NCBI GenBank assembly: GCA_044359525.1 | Contig: JBIKLY010000001.1 | Location: forward strand, 29,868-93,867 | Reading direction: 5' to 3' | Length of the DNA stretch: 64,000 nucleotides | Source: CAJBIL01 sp044359525 | GTDB lineage: Bacteria > Pseudomonadota > Gammaproteobacteria > Burkholderiales > Rhodocyclaceae | Shown: one piece after another, positions 25,854-34,744 of the stretch | Numbering within the stretch: the first letter of the stretch is position 1 | Layout of the letters: each line of letters starts with the position of its first letter | Program-made: the position numbers and the translations under genes | The notes under the pieces: generated by a model | Databases searched by the model: none | What the model was told of the DNA's origin: nothing | Seen by the model: only the letters and a program-made list of their open reading frames with translations

Positions 25854-26440
25854 TACAGTTCTCCCTTCTGAGCTTTGATGGCCATCGCGAGTTCTTCTTC
25901 GGGGGTTGGTGTGTGCGGTTTGTCCGTCGGATCGGGGCAAAGGCCTTGCAGAAAACCGACCTTCTTGATCAGTTCCGAGATGCCCTGCATGACGAGAAGG
26001 AAAAAGCCGACCGGTACCATCAGGCGCGCCGGCCAGAGGATAAGACCGCCGGCGTTGCTCGACATCTCATTGGTCTTCAGGGCGAGCAGGAAGATCGGCC
26101 ACGACATCCACATGATGGCAATTGCCATGGGCATCAGGAAAAAGATGATGCCGAAAATGTCGATCATGGCCTGACCGCGCTTGGAGAACTTGCCGGCGAT
26201 CAGGTCGATGCGCACATGCTCATTCTTCTTTAGTGTGTAGCCGGCGCCGAAAAGGAAGATCACGGCAAACAGATACCACTGGATTTCAAGAAAGGCGTTG
26301 GAGCTGTAATTGATGGTGTAACGCATGATTGCGTTGCCGCAACTGATCAGAGTAACGACCAGCACGACCCAGATGATGCTCTTGCCGACAAACTCGGTAA
26401 TCGAGTCAATCAGCTGCGAGAGCTTGAGTAAAGCATTCAT
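25853..26440 (-). CDS. dctQ: TRAP transporter small permease DctQ
   Basis: A 195-residue membrane protein with four transmembrane helices and the family pattern (RYTINYSSNAFLEIQWYLFAVIFLFGAGYTLKKNEHVRIDL). Partner of DctM. The arrangement dctP-dctP> <dctM-dctQ is convergent rather than the usual dctPQM operon, so receptor and permease levels are set by separate promoters. The upstream 270 bases are AT-rich and hold several palindromes. Confidence 0.92.
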   Translation of the reverse strand: MNALLKLSQLIDSITEFVGKSIIWVVLVVTLISCGNAIMRYTINYSSNAFLEIQWYLFAVIFLFGAGYTLKKNEHVRIDLIAGKFSKRGQAMIDIFGIIFFLMPMAIAIMWMSWPIFLLALKTNEMSSNAGGLILWPARLMVPVGFFLLVMQGISELIKKVGFLQGLCPDPTDKPHTPTPEEELAMAIKAQKGEL

Positions 26441-26627
26441 AAAATACCCCTCCGAAGATGGCTTGGAATGTCGGGTTTCTTGTACCCGTTGGCTTTGTCT
26501 TTACCCTGTGCTCGGATACTATCCGGCCATTAAGTAGAACACAATGCCGCGCAGGCGAGCCTGCAGAAGAAGGCGCGATTCTACACAGTTTTCTCCAGTG
26601 AAAACCGGTTTCATGATGCGAAAATGT

Positions 26628-26639
26628 AAATATATTTAA
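26628..26639. promoter_or_regulatory. AT-rich 12-mer shared with dctP1 upstream region
   Basis: AAATATATTTAA, identical to 21744-21755. It lies in the divergent region between dctQ and the histidine phosphatase gene, about 190 bases from the dctQ start. Confidence 0.4.
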
Positions 26640-26645
26640 CGAATA

Positions 26646-26683
26646 AACATTAATGTTATCAATGCGATAGCAAACGATCGTTT
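26646..26683. promoter_or_regulatory. Two 12-bp palindromes upstream of dctQ / phosphatase
   Basis: AACATTAATGTT (26646-26657) and AAACGATCGTTT (26672-26683) are perfect palindromes with centres 26 bases apart. They could be operators for a dimeric regulator of either divergent gene. No regulator can be named. Confidence 0.35.
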
Positions 26684-26712
26684 TATCAAATTGCGTAATT
26701 GAATTAATAATT

Positions 26713-27351
26713 ATGAGACTGTCGAGAATCTGTATTGTTCGTCACGGGGAGACTGCCTGGAACGCTGAAAAGCGCTTGCAGGGGCAGCTTGATATTGCCC
26801 TGAATCCGGCTGGTCTGGCGCAGGCTGAGGCGGCGGCTCACTGGCTCTCCGGACAGCCGGTGGCGGCCCTCTACAGTAGTGATTTACAGCGCGCGCAGCA
26901 GACTGCGGCAAGTATCGCCCGTGCGCTGGGTTTGTCACCGGTGCTACTTGCCGCCATGCGCGAACGCCGCTATGGCTTGTTTGAAGGTTTGACCTATGCC
27001 GAGGCGCGTGCGCTTCATCCCTTGCTGTATCACGCATTCGAGCAGCGTGCCCCGGATTTTGCGGTGCCGGTAGGCGGTGAAAGCCTGCGTCAGTTGTATC
27101 AGCGAGTCACCGTCTGCCTTGACGAGATCGCCAGTCGGCATCCGGGACAGACCGTTGTCCTGGTAACCCACGGCGGCGTGCTCGATATCATCAATCGTTT
27201 TGTGCGCGGCAACCCGCTTGAGATGCCGCGCGACTTCCTGATCCCGAATGCGGGGATCAGTTGCGTTAGCCGCAGCGATGGCGTCTGGCAAATTGAAGCG
27301 TGGGCAGAAACCGCACATCTTTCCGCCGCCAGTCGCGACGAGTTGCCGTGA
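26713..27351 (+). CDS. Histidine phosphatase family protein (phosphoglycerate mutase-like)
   Basis: A 212-residue cytoplasmic phosphatase of the RHG superfamily. IVRHGETAWN near residues 8-17 carries the phospho-accepting His; LQGQLDIALNPAGLAQA and VTHGGVLDIINRF supply the remaining active-site residues. Length and sequence suit GpmB/CobC-like broad phosphatases rather than glycolytic mutase, whose gene is at 34.8 kb. No cobalamin genes are adjacent, so an alpha-ribazole role is not supported by context. Confidence 0.88.
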   Translation: MRLSRICIVRHGETAWNAEKRLQGQLDIALNPAGLAQAEAAAHWLSGQPVAALYSSDLQRAQQTAASIARALGLSPVLLAAMRERRYGLFEGLTYAEARALHPLLYHAFEQRAPDFAVPVGGESLRQLYQRVTVCLDEIASRHPGQTVVLVTHGGVLDIINRFVRGNPLEMPRDFLIPNAGISCVSRSDGVWQIEAWAETAHLSAASRDELP

Positions 27352-27387
27352 CCCATGCCGACCAAGACGATTGTATGTGACTTCAAA

Positions 27388-27480
27388 ACCTACCGCAGAG
27401 ACGCGGAGATGACGCAGAGCAAGTCAAATTCATGCCCGTATTGTTTTTCTCTGCGTTTCCTCTGCGTCTCTGCGTTGGGG
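27388..27480. repeat. Inverted repeat element, copy 4
   Basis: Left arm CTACCGCAGAGACGCGGAGA, right arm CTCTGCGTCTCTGCGTTG, with mismatches (GCGGAG against CTCTGCG units). It lies between the phosphatase gene and glyA. It is a degenerate member of the CGCAGAGG type. Confidence 0.85.
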
Positions 27481-27585
27481 GTTGGTGTTTGAATGCAATC
27501 GCTTCGGCCAGCCGCTGTCACGGTACTGTCGCTACCCGTCTGCGTGCTACAATTTCTCCTTTTTTCAAGGCTTGTGAGGCACACG

Positions 27586-28836
27586 ATGTTTTCTGCTAAA
27601 GATACCCTGGCGCAAGTTGATCCTGATCTCTGGCGAGTCGTTGAGAACGAAAATCGCCGTCAGGAAGATCATCTCGAACTGATCGCATCGGAAAACTATG
27701 TCAGCCACGCGGTAATGCAGGCGCAGGGCTCGCAGCTGACCAACAAATATGCCGAAGGCTACCCGGGCAAGCGTTATTACGGCGGCTGCGAACACGTTGA
27801 TGTGGCCGAGCAGATCGCCATCGATCGCCTGAAGAAGCTGTTTGGCGCCGATTGTGCCAACGTGCAGCCAAACTCCGGTTCGCAGGCCAACCAGGCAGTG
27901 CTGATGGCTTTTGCCAAACCCGGTGACACGATCATGGGCATGAGCCTCGCCGAGGGTGGCCATCTGACGCACGGCATGCCACTCAATATGTCCGGCAAGT
28001 GGTTCAATGTGGTCGCCTACGGTCTCGACGAGAACGAAGCGATCGATTACGACAAGATGGAAGCGCTGGCACGCGAGCACAAGCCGAAGATCATCATCGC
28101 CGGTGCCTCGGCCTATTCGCTGCGCATCGATTTCGAGCGTTTCGCCAAGGTGGCCAAGGAAGTCGGCGCGATTTTCTGGGTCGATATGGCGCACTATGCC
28201 GGCCTGATCGCCGCCGGTTGCTATCCGAATCCGATTCCGTTTGCCGATGTCGTTACCTCGACCACGCACAAGACCCTGCGTGGCCCACGCGGCGGCGTCA
28301 TCCTGATGAAAGCCGAGCATGAAAAGGCGATCAATTCGGCCATTTTCCCTGGTCTGCAGGGTGGTCCGTTGATGCACGTGATTGCCGCCAAGGCCGTGGC
28401 TTTCAAGGAAGCTGCGACGCCGGAGTTCCGCCATTATCAGGAGCAGGTGCTGGCCAACGCCCGTGTTCTGTCGCGCGTTCTGGCTAAAGAGCGTGGCTTG
28501 CGCATTGTTTCCGGGCGTACCGAGTCGCATGTATTCCTGATCGATCTGCGCGCCAAAAACATCACCGGCAAGGACGCAGAGACGGCGCTTGGTCGCGCGC
28601 ACATCACGGTCAACAAGAACGGCATTCCGAACGATCCGCAGAAGCCGATGGTCACTTCGGGTATCCGCATCGGTTCGCCGGCGATGACGACGCGCGGCTT
28701 TACCGAGATCGAATCGGAACAGGTTGCACATCTGATTGCCGATGTACTTGACGCGCCGACCGACGAAGCTGTGCTGGCCCGGGTGCGCAAGGATGTTGCA
28801 GTGCTGTGCAAGAAGTTTCCGGTTTACGGCGCATAA
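27586..28836 (+). CDS. glyA: Serine hydroxymethyltransferase
   Basis: PLP enzyme converting serine and tetrahydrofolate to glycine and methylene-tetrahydrofolate, the one-carbon donor used by ThyA. The 416-residue product has the PLP lysine at Lys229 in TSTTHKTLRGPRGG, and LIASENYVS and NKYAEGYPGKRYYGGCE near the N-terminus. ATG 27586 starts MFSAKDTLAQ and is preferred to upstream frames. A TACAAT box lies at 27548-27553. It is followed six bases later by nrdR, a common proteobacterial pairing. Confidence 0.97.
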   Translation: MFSAKDTLAQVDPDLWRVVENENRRQEDHLELIASENYVSHAVMQAQGSQLTNKYAEGYPGKRYYGGCEHVDVAEQIAIDRLKKLFGADCANVQPNSGSQANQAVLMAFAKPGDTIMGMSLAEGGHLTHGMPLNMSGKWFNVVAYGLDENEAIDYDKMEALAREHKPKIIIAGASAYSLRIDFERFAKVAKEVGAIFWVDMAHYAGLIAAGCYPNPIPFADVVTSTTHKTLRGPRGGVILMKAEHEKAINSAIFPGLQGGPLMHVIAAKAVAFKEAATPEFRHYQEQVLANARVLSRVLAKERGLRIVSGRTESHVFLIDLRAKNITGKDAETALGRAHITVNKNGIPNDPQKPMVTSGIRIGSPAMTTRGFTEIESEQVAHLIADVLDAPTDEAVLARVRKDVAVLCKKFPVYGA

Positions 28837-28842
28837 AAACAG

Positions 28843-29313
28843 ATGAAATGCCCGTTCTGCGCTGCTGATGAGACAACCGTCGCCGATACACGGATCAACG
28901 ACGACGGCGATATCGTGCGGCGCAGGCGGCGTTGCCTGAGTTGTGACAAGCGTTTTACCACCTACGAGCGGGCCGAAATTCGCTTGCCGCAAGTAGTCAA
29001 GAAGAACGGTTCGCGGGTTGATTTTGATCGCGACAAGTTGTCGGCCAGTCTATGGCTGTCTTTACGCAAACGGCCGGTGACGACTGAACTCGTCGACGCA
29101 GCCATCTCCCGTATCGAGGAGAAGTTACTGGCGCTCGGCGAACGCGAAATTCCTTCGGAAAAAGTCGGCGAGATGGTCATGCGCGAGTTGAAGAAACTCG
29201 ACAAGGTGGCCTATGTGCGCTTCGCTTCGGTTTATCGCAACTTCGAGGATGTCGACGAGTTTTCCGATCTGATCCGCGAAGTGTCACGCCCCGCGCAGCG
29301 GCGCCCCCGCTGA
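28843..29313 (+). CDS. nrdR: Transcriptional regulator NrdR
   Basis: Repressor of ribonucleotide reductase genes that senses ATP/dATP. The 156-residue product has an N-terminal zinc ribbon with Cys3, Cys6, Cys31 and Cys34, the RRRRRCLSC stretch, and an ATP-cone from about residue 49 (VVKKNGSRVDFDRDKL). It is probably cotranscribed with glyA. No NrdR box was found near its own start. Confidence 0.96.
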   Translation: MKCPFCAADETTVADTRINDDGDIVRRRRRCLSCDKRFTTYERAEIRLPQVVKKNGSRVDFDRDKLSASLWLSLRKRPVTTELVDAAISRIEEKLLALGEREIPSEKVGEMVMRELKKLDKVAYVRFASVYRNFEDVDEFSDLIREVSRPAQRRPR

Positions 29314-29335
29314 GGACGTGTGAAAAATTCAAGAA

Positions 29336-29438
29336 CCTACCGCAGAGGCGCAGAGGCGCAGAGACAACGCAGAGAAAGTCGTCTGTTTTCTAGCACTTTC
29401 TCTGCGTCACCTTTGCGCCTCTGCGCCTCTGCGGTAGG
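29336..29438. repeat. Inverted repeat element, copy 5
   Basis: Left arm CTACCGCAGAGGCGCAGAGG and right arm CCTCTGCGCCTCTGCGGTAG are exact inverses, with inner partly matching units. A T-run follows at 29448-29455, so this copy could terminate the glyA-nrdR transcript. It lies between nrdR and ribD. Confidence 0.9.
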
Positions 29439-29477
29439 GGCTAAGTCTTTTTTTTACAGCTTCTAACCGTATCACCG

Positions 29478-30569
29478 ATGTACATATTTTCGGCGGACGA
29501 CCACGAATTCATGGCGCGGGCGCTGCGTCTCGCCGAACACGGGCTGTTCAGCACCGCGCCGAATCCGCGTGTTGGTTGTGTCATCGTCAAGGACGGCTTG
29601 GTTGTCGGCGAAGGCTGGCACCATCGAGCCGGTGAAGCGCACGCTGAAATCAACGCCTTGCAAGCGGCTGGCGAAGCGGCCGGCGGCGCGACCGCCTACG
29701 TCACCCTTGAACCCTGCAGTCACCACGGACGGACGCCGCCATGCGCTGAAGCCTTGATTGCGGCCAGGGTAGGGCGGGTTGTCGCCGCCATGCAGGACCC
29801 CAATCCGCAGGTCGCCGGCGAAGGGCTGGCGCAGATTCGTCAGGCCGGGATCCGTGTTGAGTGCGGCTTGCTGGCCAGCGAAGCGCAGGAACTCAACATC
29901 GGCTTTGTCGCCCGCATGACGCGCGGCCGGCCGTGGTTGCGCATGAAGATGGCGGCCAGTCTTGATGGCAAAACTGCGCTGCAGAATGGTGTCAGCCAGT
30001 GGATCACCGGTCCCGCCGCAAGGCAGGACGGCCATCGCTGGCGGGCGCGTGCCTGCGCCATCCTGACCGGCATTGGTACAGTGCGTGATGACGATCCGCA
30101 ACTCAATGTGCGCGATGTCGACACCTCGCGTCAGCCTCTGAAAGTGGTGGTCGATAGTCGGCTTGAACTATCGCTCGATGCGCTGGTGCTGCGTGATGGC
30201 AATGTGCTGGTTGCCGCAGCAGTGGATGATGCGGCCAGGGTTGCTGCATTGCGCCAGCTTGGCGCTGATGTCGTACTTTTGCCGGGGCCGGGTGACAAGG
30301 TGGACTTGCCGGCGCTGATGGTCGAACTGGGCCGCCGCGGGATCAACGAAGTGCATGCCGAGGCCGGTTTCAAACTCAATGGCTCGTTGCTGCAGGCAGG
30401 GCTGGTCGACGAGTTGTTGCTCTATCTCGCCCCTTGCCTGATTGGTGATGCCGCTCGCGGCATGTTCAATTTGCCGCCGCTTGAATCACTGGATGGCAAG
30501 CGGTCGCTGGTGATGCGTGATGCACGCCTGGTTGGCACCGATCTGCGCCTGCTGGCACGTTTCAGTTAA
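29478..30569 (+). CDS. ribD: Bifunctional riboflavin deaminase/reductase
   Basis: Catalyses two steps of riboflavin synthesis. In the 363-residue product the N-terminal deaminase has HAE at 55-57 and the zinc cysteines in PCSHHGRTPPC (Cys80 and Cys89). The C-terminal reductase begins about residue 150 (RPWLRMKMAASLDGKTAL). No FMN riboswitch is evident in the short upstream gap. It overlaps the convergent moeB-like gene by eight bases. The usual ribE neighbour is absent. Confidence 0.96.
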   Translation: MYIFSADDHEFMARALRLAEHGLFSTAPNPRVGCVIVKDGLVVGEGWHHRAGEAHAEINALQAAGEAAGGATAYVTLEPCSHHGRTPPCAEALIAARVGRVVAAMQDPNPQVAGEGLAQIRQAGIRVECGLLASEAQELNIGFVARMTRGRPWLRMKMAASLDGKTALQNGVSQWITGPAARQDGHRWRARACAILTGIGTVRDDDPQLNVRDVDTSRQPLKVVVDSRLELSLDALVLRDGNVLVAAAVDDAARVAALRQLGADVVLLPGPGDKVDLPALMVELGRRGINEVHAEAGFKLNGSLLQAGLVDELLLYLAPCLIGDAARGMFNLPPLESLDGKRSLVMRDARLVGTDLRLLARFS

Positions 30570-31311
30570 CGCGGCAGACGGCGCAGGCCGGGTCCTTGCC
30601 GAATCTCACGCTGCGCCATTCCATCGATAATCCGTCGAGCAACAACAGGCGACCGACGACCGGCTCTCCTGTATCCACAATCAGTTTCAGCGCTTCGGCG
30701 GCCTGCATCGAACCAATGATGCCAGTGAGCGGTGCAAACACACCCATCACTGCGCAACGGACTTCGTCAACGTCGCTGTTTTCGGGGAACAGGCAGTGAT
30801 AGCAGGGTGCGTCGGTGCGCCGTGCGTCGAATACCGAAAGCTGCCCGTCAAAACGAATCGCCGCGCCGGAAACCAGTGGGGTTTTGTGTTTTACGCAGGC
30901 GCGATTGATCGCGTGGCGGGTGGCGAAGTTGTCGCAGCAGTCAAGAACCACGTCCGCACTGGCCACCAAGGCTTCAAGACGCTCACCTGCGAGTCGTTCG
31001 GTAATGGCATCAACCCGCACTTCAGAGTTGATGCGCGCCAGTGCGGCCTGTCCGGAGAGCGCTTTTTGCTGGCCGATCCGATCCTGTGTGTGCAGGATCT
31101 GGCGTTGCAGGTTGGTCAGGTCGACGGTGTCGCCGTCGGCCAGCGTGATACGGCCAACGCCAGCCGATGCGAGATAAAGCGCCGCAGGCGAGCCGAGCCC
31201 CCCTGCGCCGATTACCAGCGCATGCGCCCTGACGATCTTTTCCTGCCCTTCGATACCGATCTGGTCGAGCAGCACATGGCGGCTGTAGCGCAGTAGTTGC
31301 TCGTCGTTCAT
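30562..31311 (-). CDS. moeB: Adenylyltransferase MoeB/ThiF family (HesA/MoeB/ThiF)
   Basis: Activates the C-terminal glycine of a small sulfur-carrier protein (MoaD or ThiS) as acyl-adenylate. The 249-residue product equals E. coli MoeB in length. It has the ATP loop GAGGLGSP at 35-42, DLTNLQRQ at 64-71, DCCDNFATR, and two zinc CxxC pairs (CYHC and CAVC). Whether it serves Moco or thiamin synthesis cannot be settled; many betaproteobacteria use one enzyme for both. The start at 31311 is chosen because the upstream frame lies inside the repeat. Confidence 0.88.
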   Translation of the reverse strand: MNDEQLLRYSRHVLLDQIGIEGQEKIVRAHALVIGAGGLGSPAALYLASAGVGRITLADGDTVDLTNLQRQILHTQDRIGQQKALSGQAALARINSEVRVDAITERLAGERLEALVASADVVLDCCDNFATRHAINRACVKHKTPLVSGAAIRFDGQLSVFDARRTDAPCYHCLFPENSDVDEVRCAVMGVFAPLTGIIGSMQAAEALKLIVDTGEPVVGRLLLLDGLSMEWRSVRFGKDPACAVCRVN

Positions 31312-31330
31312 TGGACGGGCGCGAGAGTTA

Positions 31331-31438
31331 AACCCACCGCAGAGGCGCAGAGGCACAGAGTGTACGCAGAGAAAAACTGAGGTAGCAGTTGCTTCCTCTG
31401 CGTTTCCTCTGCGCCTCTGCGCCTCTGCGGTAGGGGTT
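31331..31438. repeat. Inverted repeat element, copy 6
   Basis: Left arm AACCCACCGCAGAGGCGCAG and right arm CTGCGCCTCTGCGGTAGGGGTT, nearly exact inverses extending into the AACCC/GGGTT outer flanks. It lies between the moeB-like gene and the small hypothetical gene. Confidence 0.9.
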
Positions 31439-31459
31439 GAAGCATTTTTTCTCCACTAA

Positions 31460-31885
31460 CTACTTGTATTCGCGCCACTCCGGCGGGGTGTCGTCGTGGT
31501 CGCCGTGGGGGTGTTTTTCCCAGGCCGTGACGTAGGCTTCATGCTGCGATTTTTTGAGCGGTCGGTCGGGCGCATCGAGGTTGTGTAGCTGGGTTTCCTC
31601 AATGTAGTAGATCAGCGCCCGCATCATCTTGCTCATCAGGGTGTTGTCAAGATGATAGCCCTTGTCTTCGAGCGATCCTTCGAGTTCCTCCAGCGAATGC
31701 TCACGCAGATCGTAGGCAACACCGACTGCCCGGCGCTCATTGCGCGGCTCTACTTCGAGGTGCCCGAGCTTGCCGAGATAATCGGAGGCTTCGGGCACCT
31801 GTCCCGGTGGAAACTTGGCGAACTGAATATTCCGTTCCTTGCGGATCGGCGCCGGTTTGTGAGGTGTTCCGACCGGTCGTTTCAT
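31460..31885 (-). CDS. Conserved hypothetical protein, ctpA-linked
   Basis: A 141-residue soluble, charged protein with no recognised motif. Notable segments are EVEPRNERRAVGVAYDLREHSLEELE and a His/Asp-rich C-terminus (HPHGDHDDTPPEW). The ATG at 31885 is used because GGA lies six bases before it; ATG 31891 has no spacing to a site. It starts 22 bases after the ctpA stop and is likely the last gene of gpmA-envC-ctpA. It looks like a family kept in related betaproteobacteria, but I cannot assign a function. Confidence 0.75.
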   Translation of the reverse strand: MKRPVGTPHKPAPIRKERNIQFAKFPPGQVPEASDYLGKLGHLEVEPRNERRAVGVAYDLREHSLEELEGSLEDKGYHLDNTLMSKMMRALIYYIEETQLHNLDAPDRPLKKSQHEAYVTAWEKHPHGDHDDTPPEWREYK

Positions 31886-31907
31886 ATTCATTCCAGCTGT
31901 AGGCTTG

Positions 31908-33314
31908 TTACCTGCTCTGCATGATCTGCAGACCCTTGAGAAGGTTCAGCGCCTGGCCGAGCTGGTAGTCGTTCTTCGATGCCAGTTCGCGACTTGGCGG
32001 CTCGGCAGGTTCGTCGCCGCCATCCTTACCGTTGCTCGTTTTGGGCTTGGCTGGCGCCTTGCTTTGTGGCTTGGCGGGAACTTCCTTGGCTGCGCCTGGT
32101 GCTTCCTTGTCGTTGTCCAGGTGCCGTTCCAGATCCGCTTCGCGCAGACGCTGCCCAGAACTGCCATTGGCGGTTTCTTCAACAATGATGTCCGGAACAA
32201 TACCCTTGGCCTGGATCGAGCGGCCCAAGGGCGTGTAGTAACGTGCAGTGGTCAACTTGATTGCCGTATTGCCGGGTAGCGGCAGGACGGTCTGTACCGA
32301 GCCCTTGCCGAAGGTCTGGGTGCCGAGGACGACAGCGCGCTTGTGATCTTGCAGTGCGCCGGCGACGATTTCGGAAGCCGATGCCGATCCGGCATTCACC
32401 AGTACGACCATCGGCACTTTGCGGGCTTCGGCCGGCAGGCTCTTGATGTAATCCTCCTTACTGCCACGCAGGTAGTCTTCAGGTGAGGCGAAGAACTGAT
32501 GCTTGGCGTCAGGGGTGCGGCCATCGGTCGAGGTAACCAGCGTCTTTGGTGGCAGGAAGGCGGCGGAAACGCCGACCGCGCCGTTCAGCAGGCCGCCCGG
32601 ATCATTGCGCAGGTCGAGCACGAGGCCCTTGAGCTGCCCAGGTTTGTAGAGGTCATTGAGATGCTTGACGACCGAAGCCGCCGTATTCTCCTGGAACGAG
32701 GTGATGCGCAGATAGCCGTAGCCTTCTTCAACCAGCTTCGATTTGACGCTCTGCACCTTGATCACTTCGCGTGTCAGTGTCAGCTCAAGGGGCTTGGCTT
32801 CGCCCTTACGCAGGATGCCCAGCCTGATCTGGGTTTTTGGCTTGCCGCGCATGCGCTTGACGGCCTCGGAGAGCGTTAGCCCCTTGACGATGGTGTCGTC
32901 GAGTTTGTAGATCAGGTCGCCGGATTTGACGCCGCCACGGTCAGCGGGGGTGTCCTCGATCGGTGAAACCACTTTGACCAGGCCGTCTTCCATCCCGACT
33001 TCAATGCCCAGCCCGCCGAACTCGCCTTGCGTGCCGGCTTGCAGTTCCTTGAAGGAATCGGCGTCAAGATAGCTGGAGTGCGGATCGAGGTTGGACAGCA
33101 TGCCGCTGATTGCGTGGGTAATCAGTTTTTTGTCATCGATTGGCTCGACGTAGCCTTGCTTGATGGCGTTGAATACTTCGGCAAAGGTGCGCAATTCCTC
33201 GACCGGTAACGCGGTGCGGGATTCCTTGTCGGCCAGTGCCGAAAACTGCAGGCTGATCAACACGCCGCCAACCAATCCGGCGCATATCAGCCCGGCCTGT
33301 TTCCACTTACCCAT
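31908..33314 (-). CDS. ctpA: Carboxyl-terminal processing peptidase (S41)
   Basis: A 468-residue periplasmic serine protease. Order: signal anchor (about 8-28), PDZ domain (about 85-170, with GGLGIEVGMEDGLVKVVSPIEDTPA), S41 catalytic domain with the Ser in NAGSASASE and the general-base Lys in GTQTFGKGSVQT, and a low-complexity Lys/Pro/Ala tail (about 375-440). ATG 33314 follows GGAGTG by eight bases; the in-frame GTG at 33323 has none. Neighbouring envC makes a role in peptidoglycan remodelling likely. Confidence 0.94.
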   Translation of the reverse strand: MGKWKQAGLICAGLVGGVLISLQFSALADKESRTALPVEELRTFAEVFNAIKQGYVEPIDDKKLITHAISGMLSNLDPHSSYLDADSFKELQAGTQGEFGGLGIEVGMEDGLVKVVSPIEDTPADRGGVKSGDLIYKLDDTIVKGLTLSEAVKRMRGKPKTQIRLGILRKGEAKPLELTLTREVIKVQSVKSKLVEEGYGYLRITSFQENTAASVVKHLNDLYKPGQLKGLVLDLRNDPGGLLNGAVGVSAAFLPPKTLVTSTDGRTPDAKHQFFASPEDYLRGSKEDYIKSLPAEARKVPMVVLVNAGSASASEIVAGALQDHKRAVVLGTQTFGKGSVQTVLPLPGNTAIKLTTARYYTPLGRSIQAKGIVPDIIVEETANGSSGQRLREADLERHLDNDKEAPGAAKEVPAKPQSKAPAKPKTSNGKDGGDEPAEPPSRELASKNDYQLGQALNLLKGLQIMQSR

Positions 33315-33336
33315 CTGTATCACTCCAATGCCGACA

Positions 33337-34605
33337 TCACTTAACGTTTACCCACTTGAGCGGGTCGAGCGGTTGCCCGAGATGACGAAGTTCAAAGTAT
33401 AAACCGGATTCCGGGTTGCCACCGCTGTTGCCAACCGAGGCGACCGTATCTCCACCGCGCACCGCATCACCGACCTGTTTGAGCAGCGAATCGTTGTTGC
33501 CGTAGATCGTCAGATAGCTGTCACCGTGATCAACAATCAACAAATTGCCAAAGCCGCGCATCCAGTCGGCAAATACCACGCGCCCCCCGGCAATTGCCTT
33601 GACTTCGCTGCCCGTGCCGGCCTTGATGAACAGGCCTTTCCAGGTGCTGCCTTCTTGTCGTGCTGTACCAAAGCGGTTGCTTACGCTACCTTTTGCCGGC
33701 AGGCGCAGGCTGCCCTTCAGTCGCGCAAAGTTGCCGGACGGCGTTGCCTCCGGTGTGCGCTCGTTGGCGATTTCTGCCACGGGCTTGCCCTGTGATCTTT
33801 CACCCGGCCCACTCTCAGGACCCGGTGTGGCTGGTGCCGCCGGTTTGCGAGGGGCTGCCGGGCGCGGCACGGGTCTGGCAGCGATGATTTTGGCCAGCCG
33901 CTCGATGAGCTGTGACAGACGCTTCTCATCACGTTGCAGGTTGCCGATCTCGCGTCGCTGTGCGGCGATCCGTGCCGACACTTTTTCCAGGGTTGCTTTG
34001 CGCTGCTCGCGTTGGGCAAGCAATTTGCCGTGTTGTTCCTTTTGTCTTTCTTCAATGGCCGCCAGTTGTCCGGCGCGCTCGCGGGTGTCGGCAGCAAGCG
34101 CCTGTTTGCGCTGCAGCGTCGCCTCGATTTCATTCAGCAGCAGGCTGCGCGCGCGTCCGATGGCGGCCAGATAGTGCAGGTCGCGGGCCAGCTGGTTCGG
34201 GTCGTCGCCGTTGAGCAGCAAGTGCAAGGCGTCGGGATTGCCTTGCAGGTACTGGCGGTAAATGAGCCGTTCAAGCTGATTCTGCTGGCTGTTCAGTCGG
34301 TTTTCGAGATCGCCCGACTGGGCGCCAAGCTCTTTTAGTGTCGTCTGCAGCCCGGCACGCTGCGTTCCGAGCTGGTGCAAATCGCGCTGGGTAATTGAGA
34401 TGTCGCGCTCCGCATCTTTCAGCTGATCGGCAACGTCGGCGCGCGTCCCCTCCGCGGCGGCCATCTCCTTGCGCAGCGATTCGATCTGACCGCGCAAGTC
34501 CTTCAGGTCGCCTTGTTTCTCGGCGACTTCGGCGGTGGCCGGCTTCGCTTTGGCGGCGAAGGCGGGCTGAGATAGGGTCAAGGACAACACGGCAGAAAGG
34601 GCCAA
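33337..34605 (-). CDS. envC: Murein hydrolase activator EnvC-like (M23 domain)
   Basis: A 422-residue periplasmic protein with a signal peptide (LALSAVLSLTLSQPAFA), a long coiled coil (about 30-260; many Gln/Glu/Arg/Leu heptads), a Pro/Ala-rich linker and a C-terminal LytM/M23 domain (about 310-420: GSVSNRFG, WKGLFIKAG, VVFADWMRGFGNLLIVDHGDSYLTIYG). The HxxxD/HxH zinc residues are degenerate, as in EnvC activators of amidases. I start at TTG 34605 because the ORF upstream to ATG 34752 is translated repeat sequence (copy 7); the true start is uncertain. Confidence 0.85.
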   Translation of the reverse strand: MALSAVLSLTLSQPAFAAKAKPATAEVAEKQGDLKDLRGQIESLRKEMAAAEGTRADVADQLKDAERDISITQRDLHQLGTQRAGLQTTLKELGAQSGDLENRLNSQQNQLERLIYRQYLQGNPDALHLLLNGDDPNQLARDLHYLAAIGRARSLLLNEIEATLQRKQALAADTRERAGQLAAIEERQKEQHGKLLAQREQRKATLEKVSARIAAQRREIGNLQRDEKRLSQLIERLAKIIAARPVPRPAAPRKPAAPATPGPESGPGERSQGKPVAEIANERTPEATPSGNFARLKGSLRLPAKGSVSNRFGTARQEGSTWKGLFIKAGTGSEVKAIAGGRVVFADWMRGFGNLLIVDHGDSYLTIYGNNDSLLKQVGDAVRGGDTVASVGNSGGNPESGLYFELRHLGQPLDPLKWVNVK

Positions 34606-34610
34606 AAACT

Positions 34611-34744
34611 TACCGCAGAGGCGCAGAGGCGCAGAGAAAACGCAGAGGAAAACGAAAATCGCAGAACGAGAAAATTGGTGCTCTTTCTGTTTTTGATCTT
34701 CTCTGCGTTCCCTCTGTGCCTCTGTGCCTCTGCGTTGGGTGTTC
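34611..34744. repeat. Inverted repeat element, copy 7, at the 5' end of envC
   Basis: Left arm TACCGCAGAGGCGCAGAGGC and a right arm built of CCTCTGTGCCTCTGTGCCTC and CTCTGCGTT, with several mismatches. It fills nearly all of the gpmA-envC gap. An ATG at 34752 reads in frame through it into envC, adding 49 low-complexity residues (RRGTEAQRERREDQKQKE). Confidence 0.88.

Noticed and set aside
26713..27351. Alpha-ribazole phosphatase (CobC)
   Set aside because: No cobalamin genes in the neighbourhood; the sequence only supports the general histidine phosphatase family.
27565..28992. 475-codon minus-strand frame across glyA
   Set aside because: Antisense shadow of glyA and nrdR; no ribosome site or family signature.
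29314..29477. FMN riboswitch before ribD
   Set aside because: The gap is filled by repeat copy 5; the conserved RFN stems are absent.
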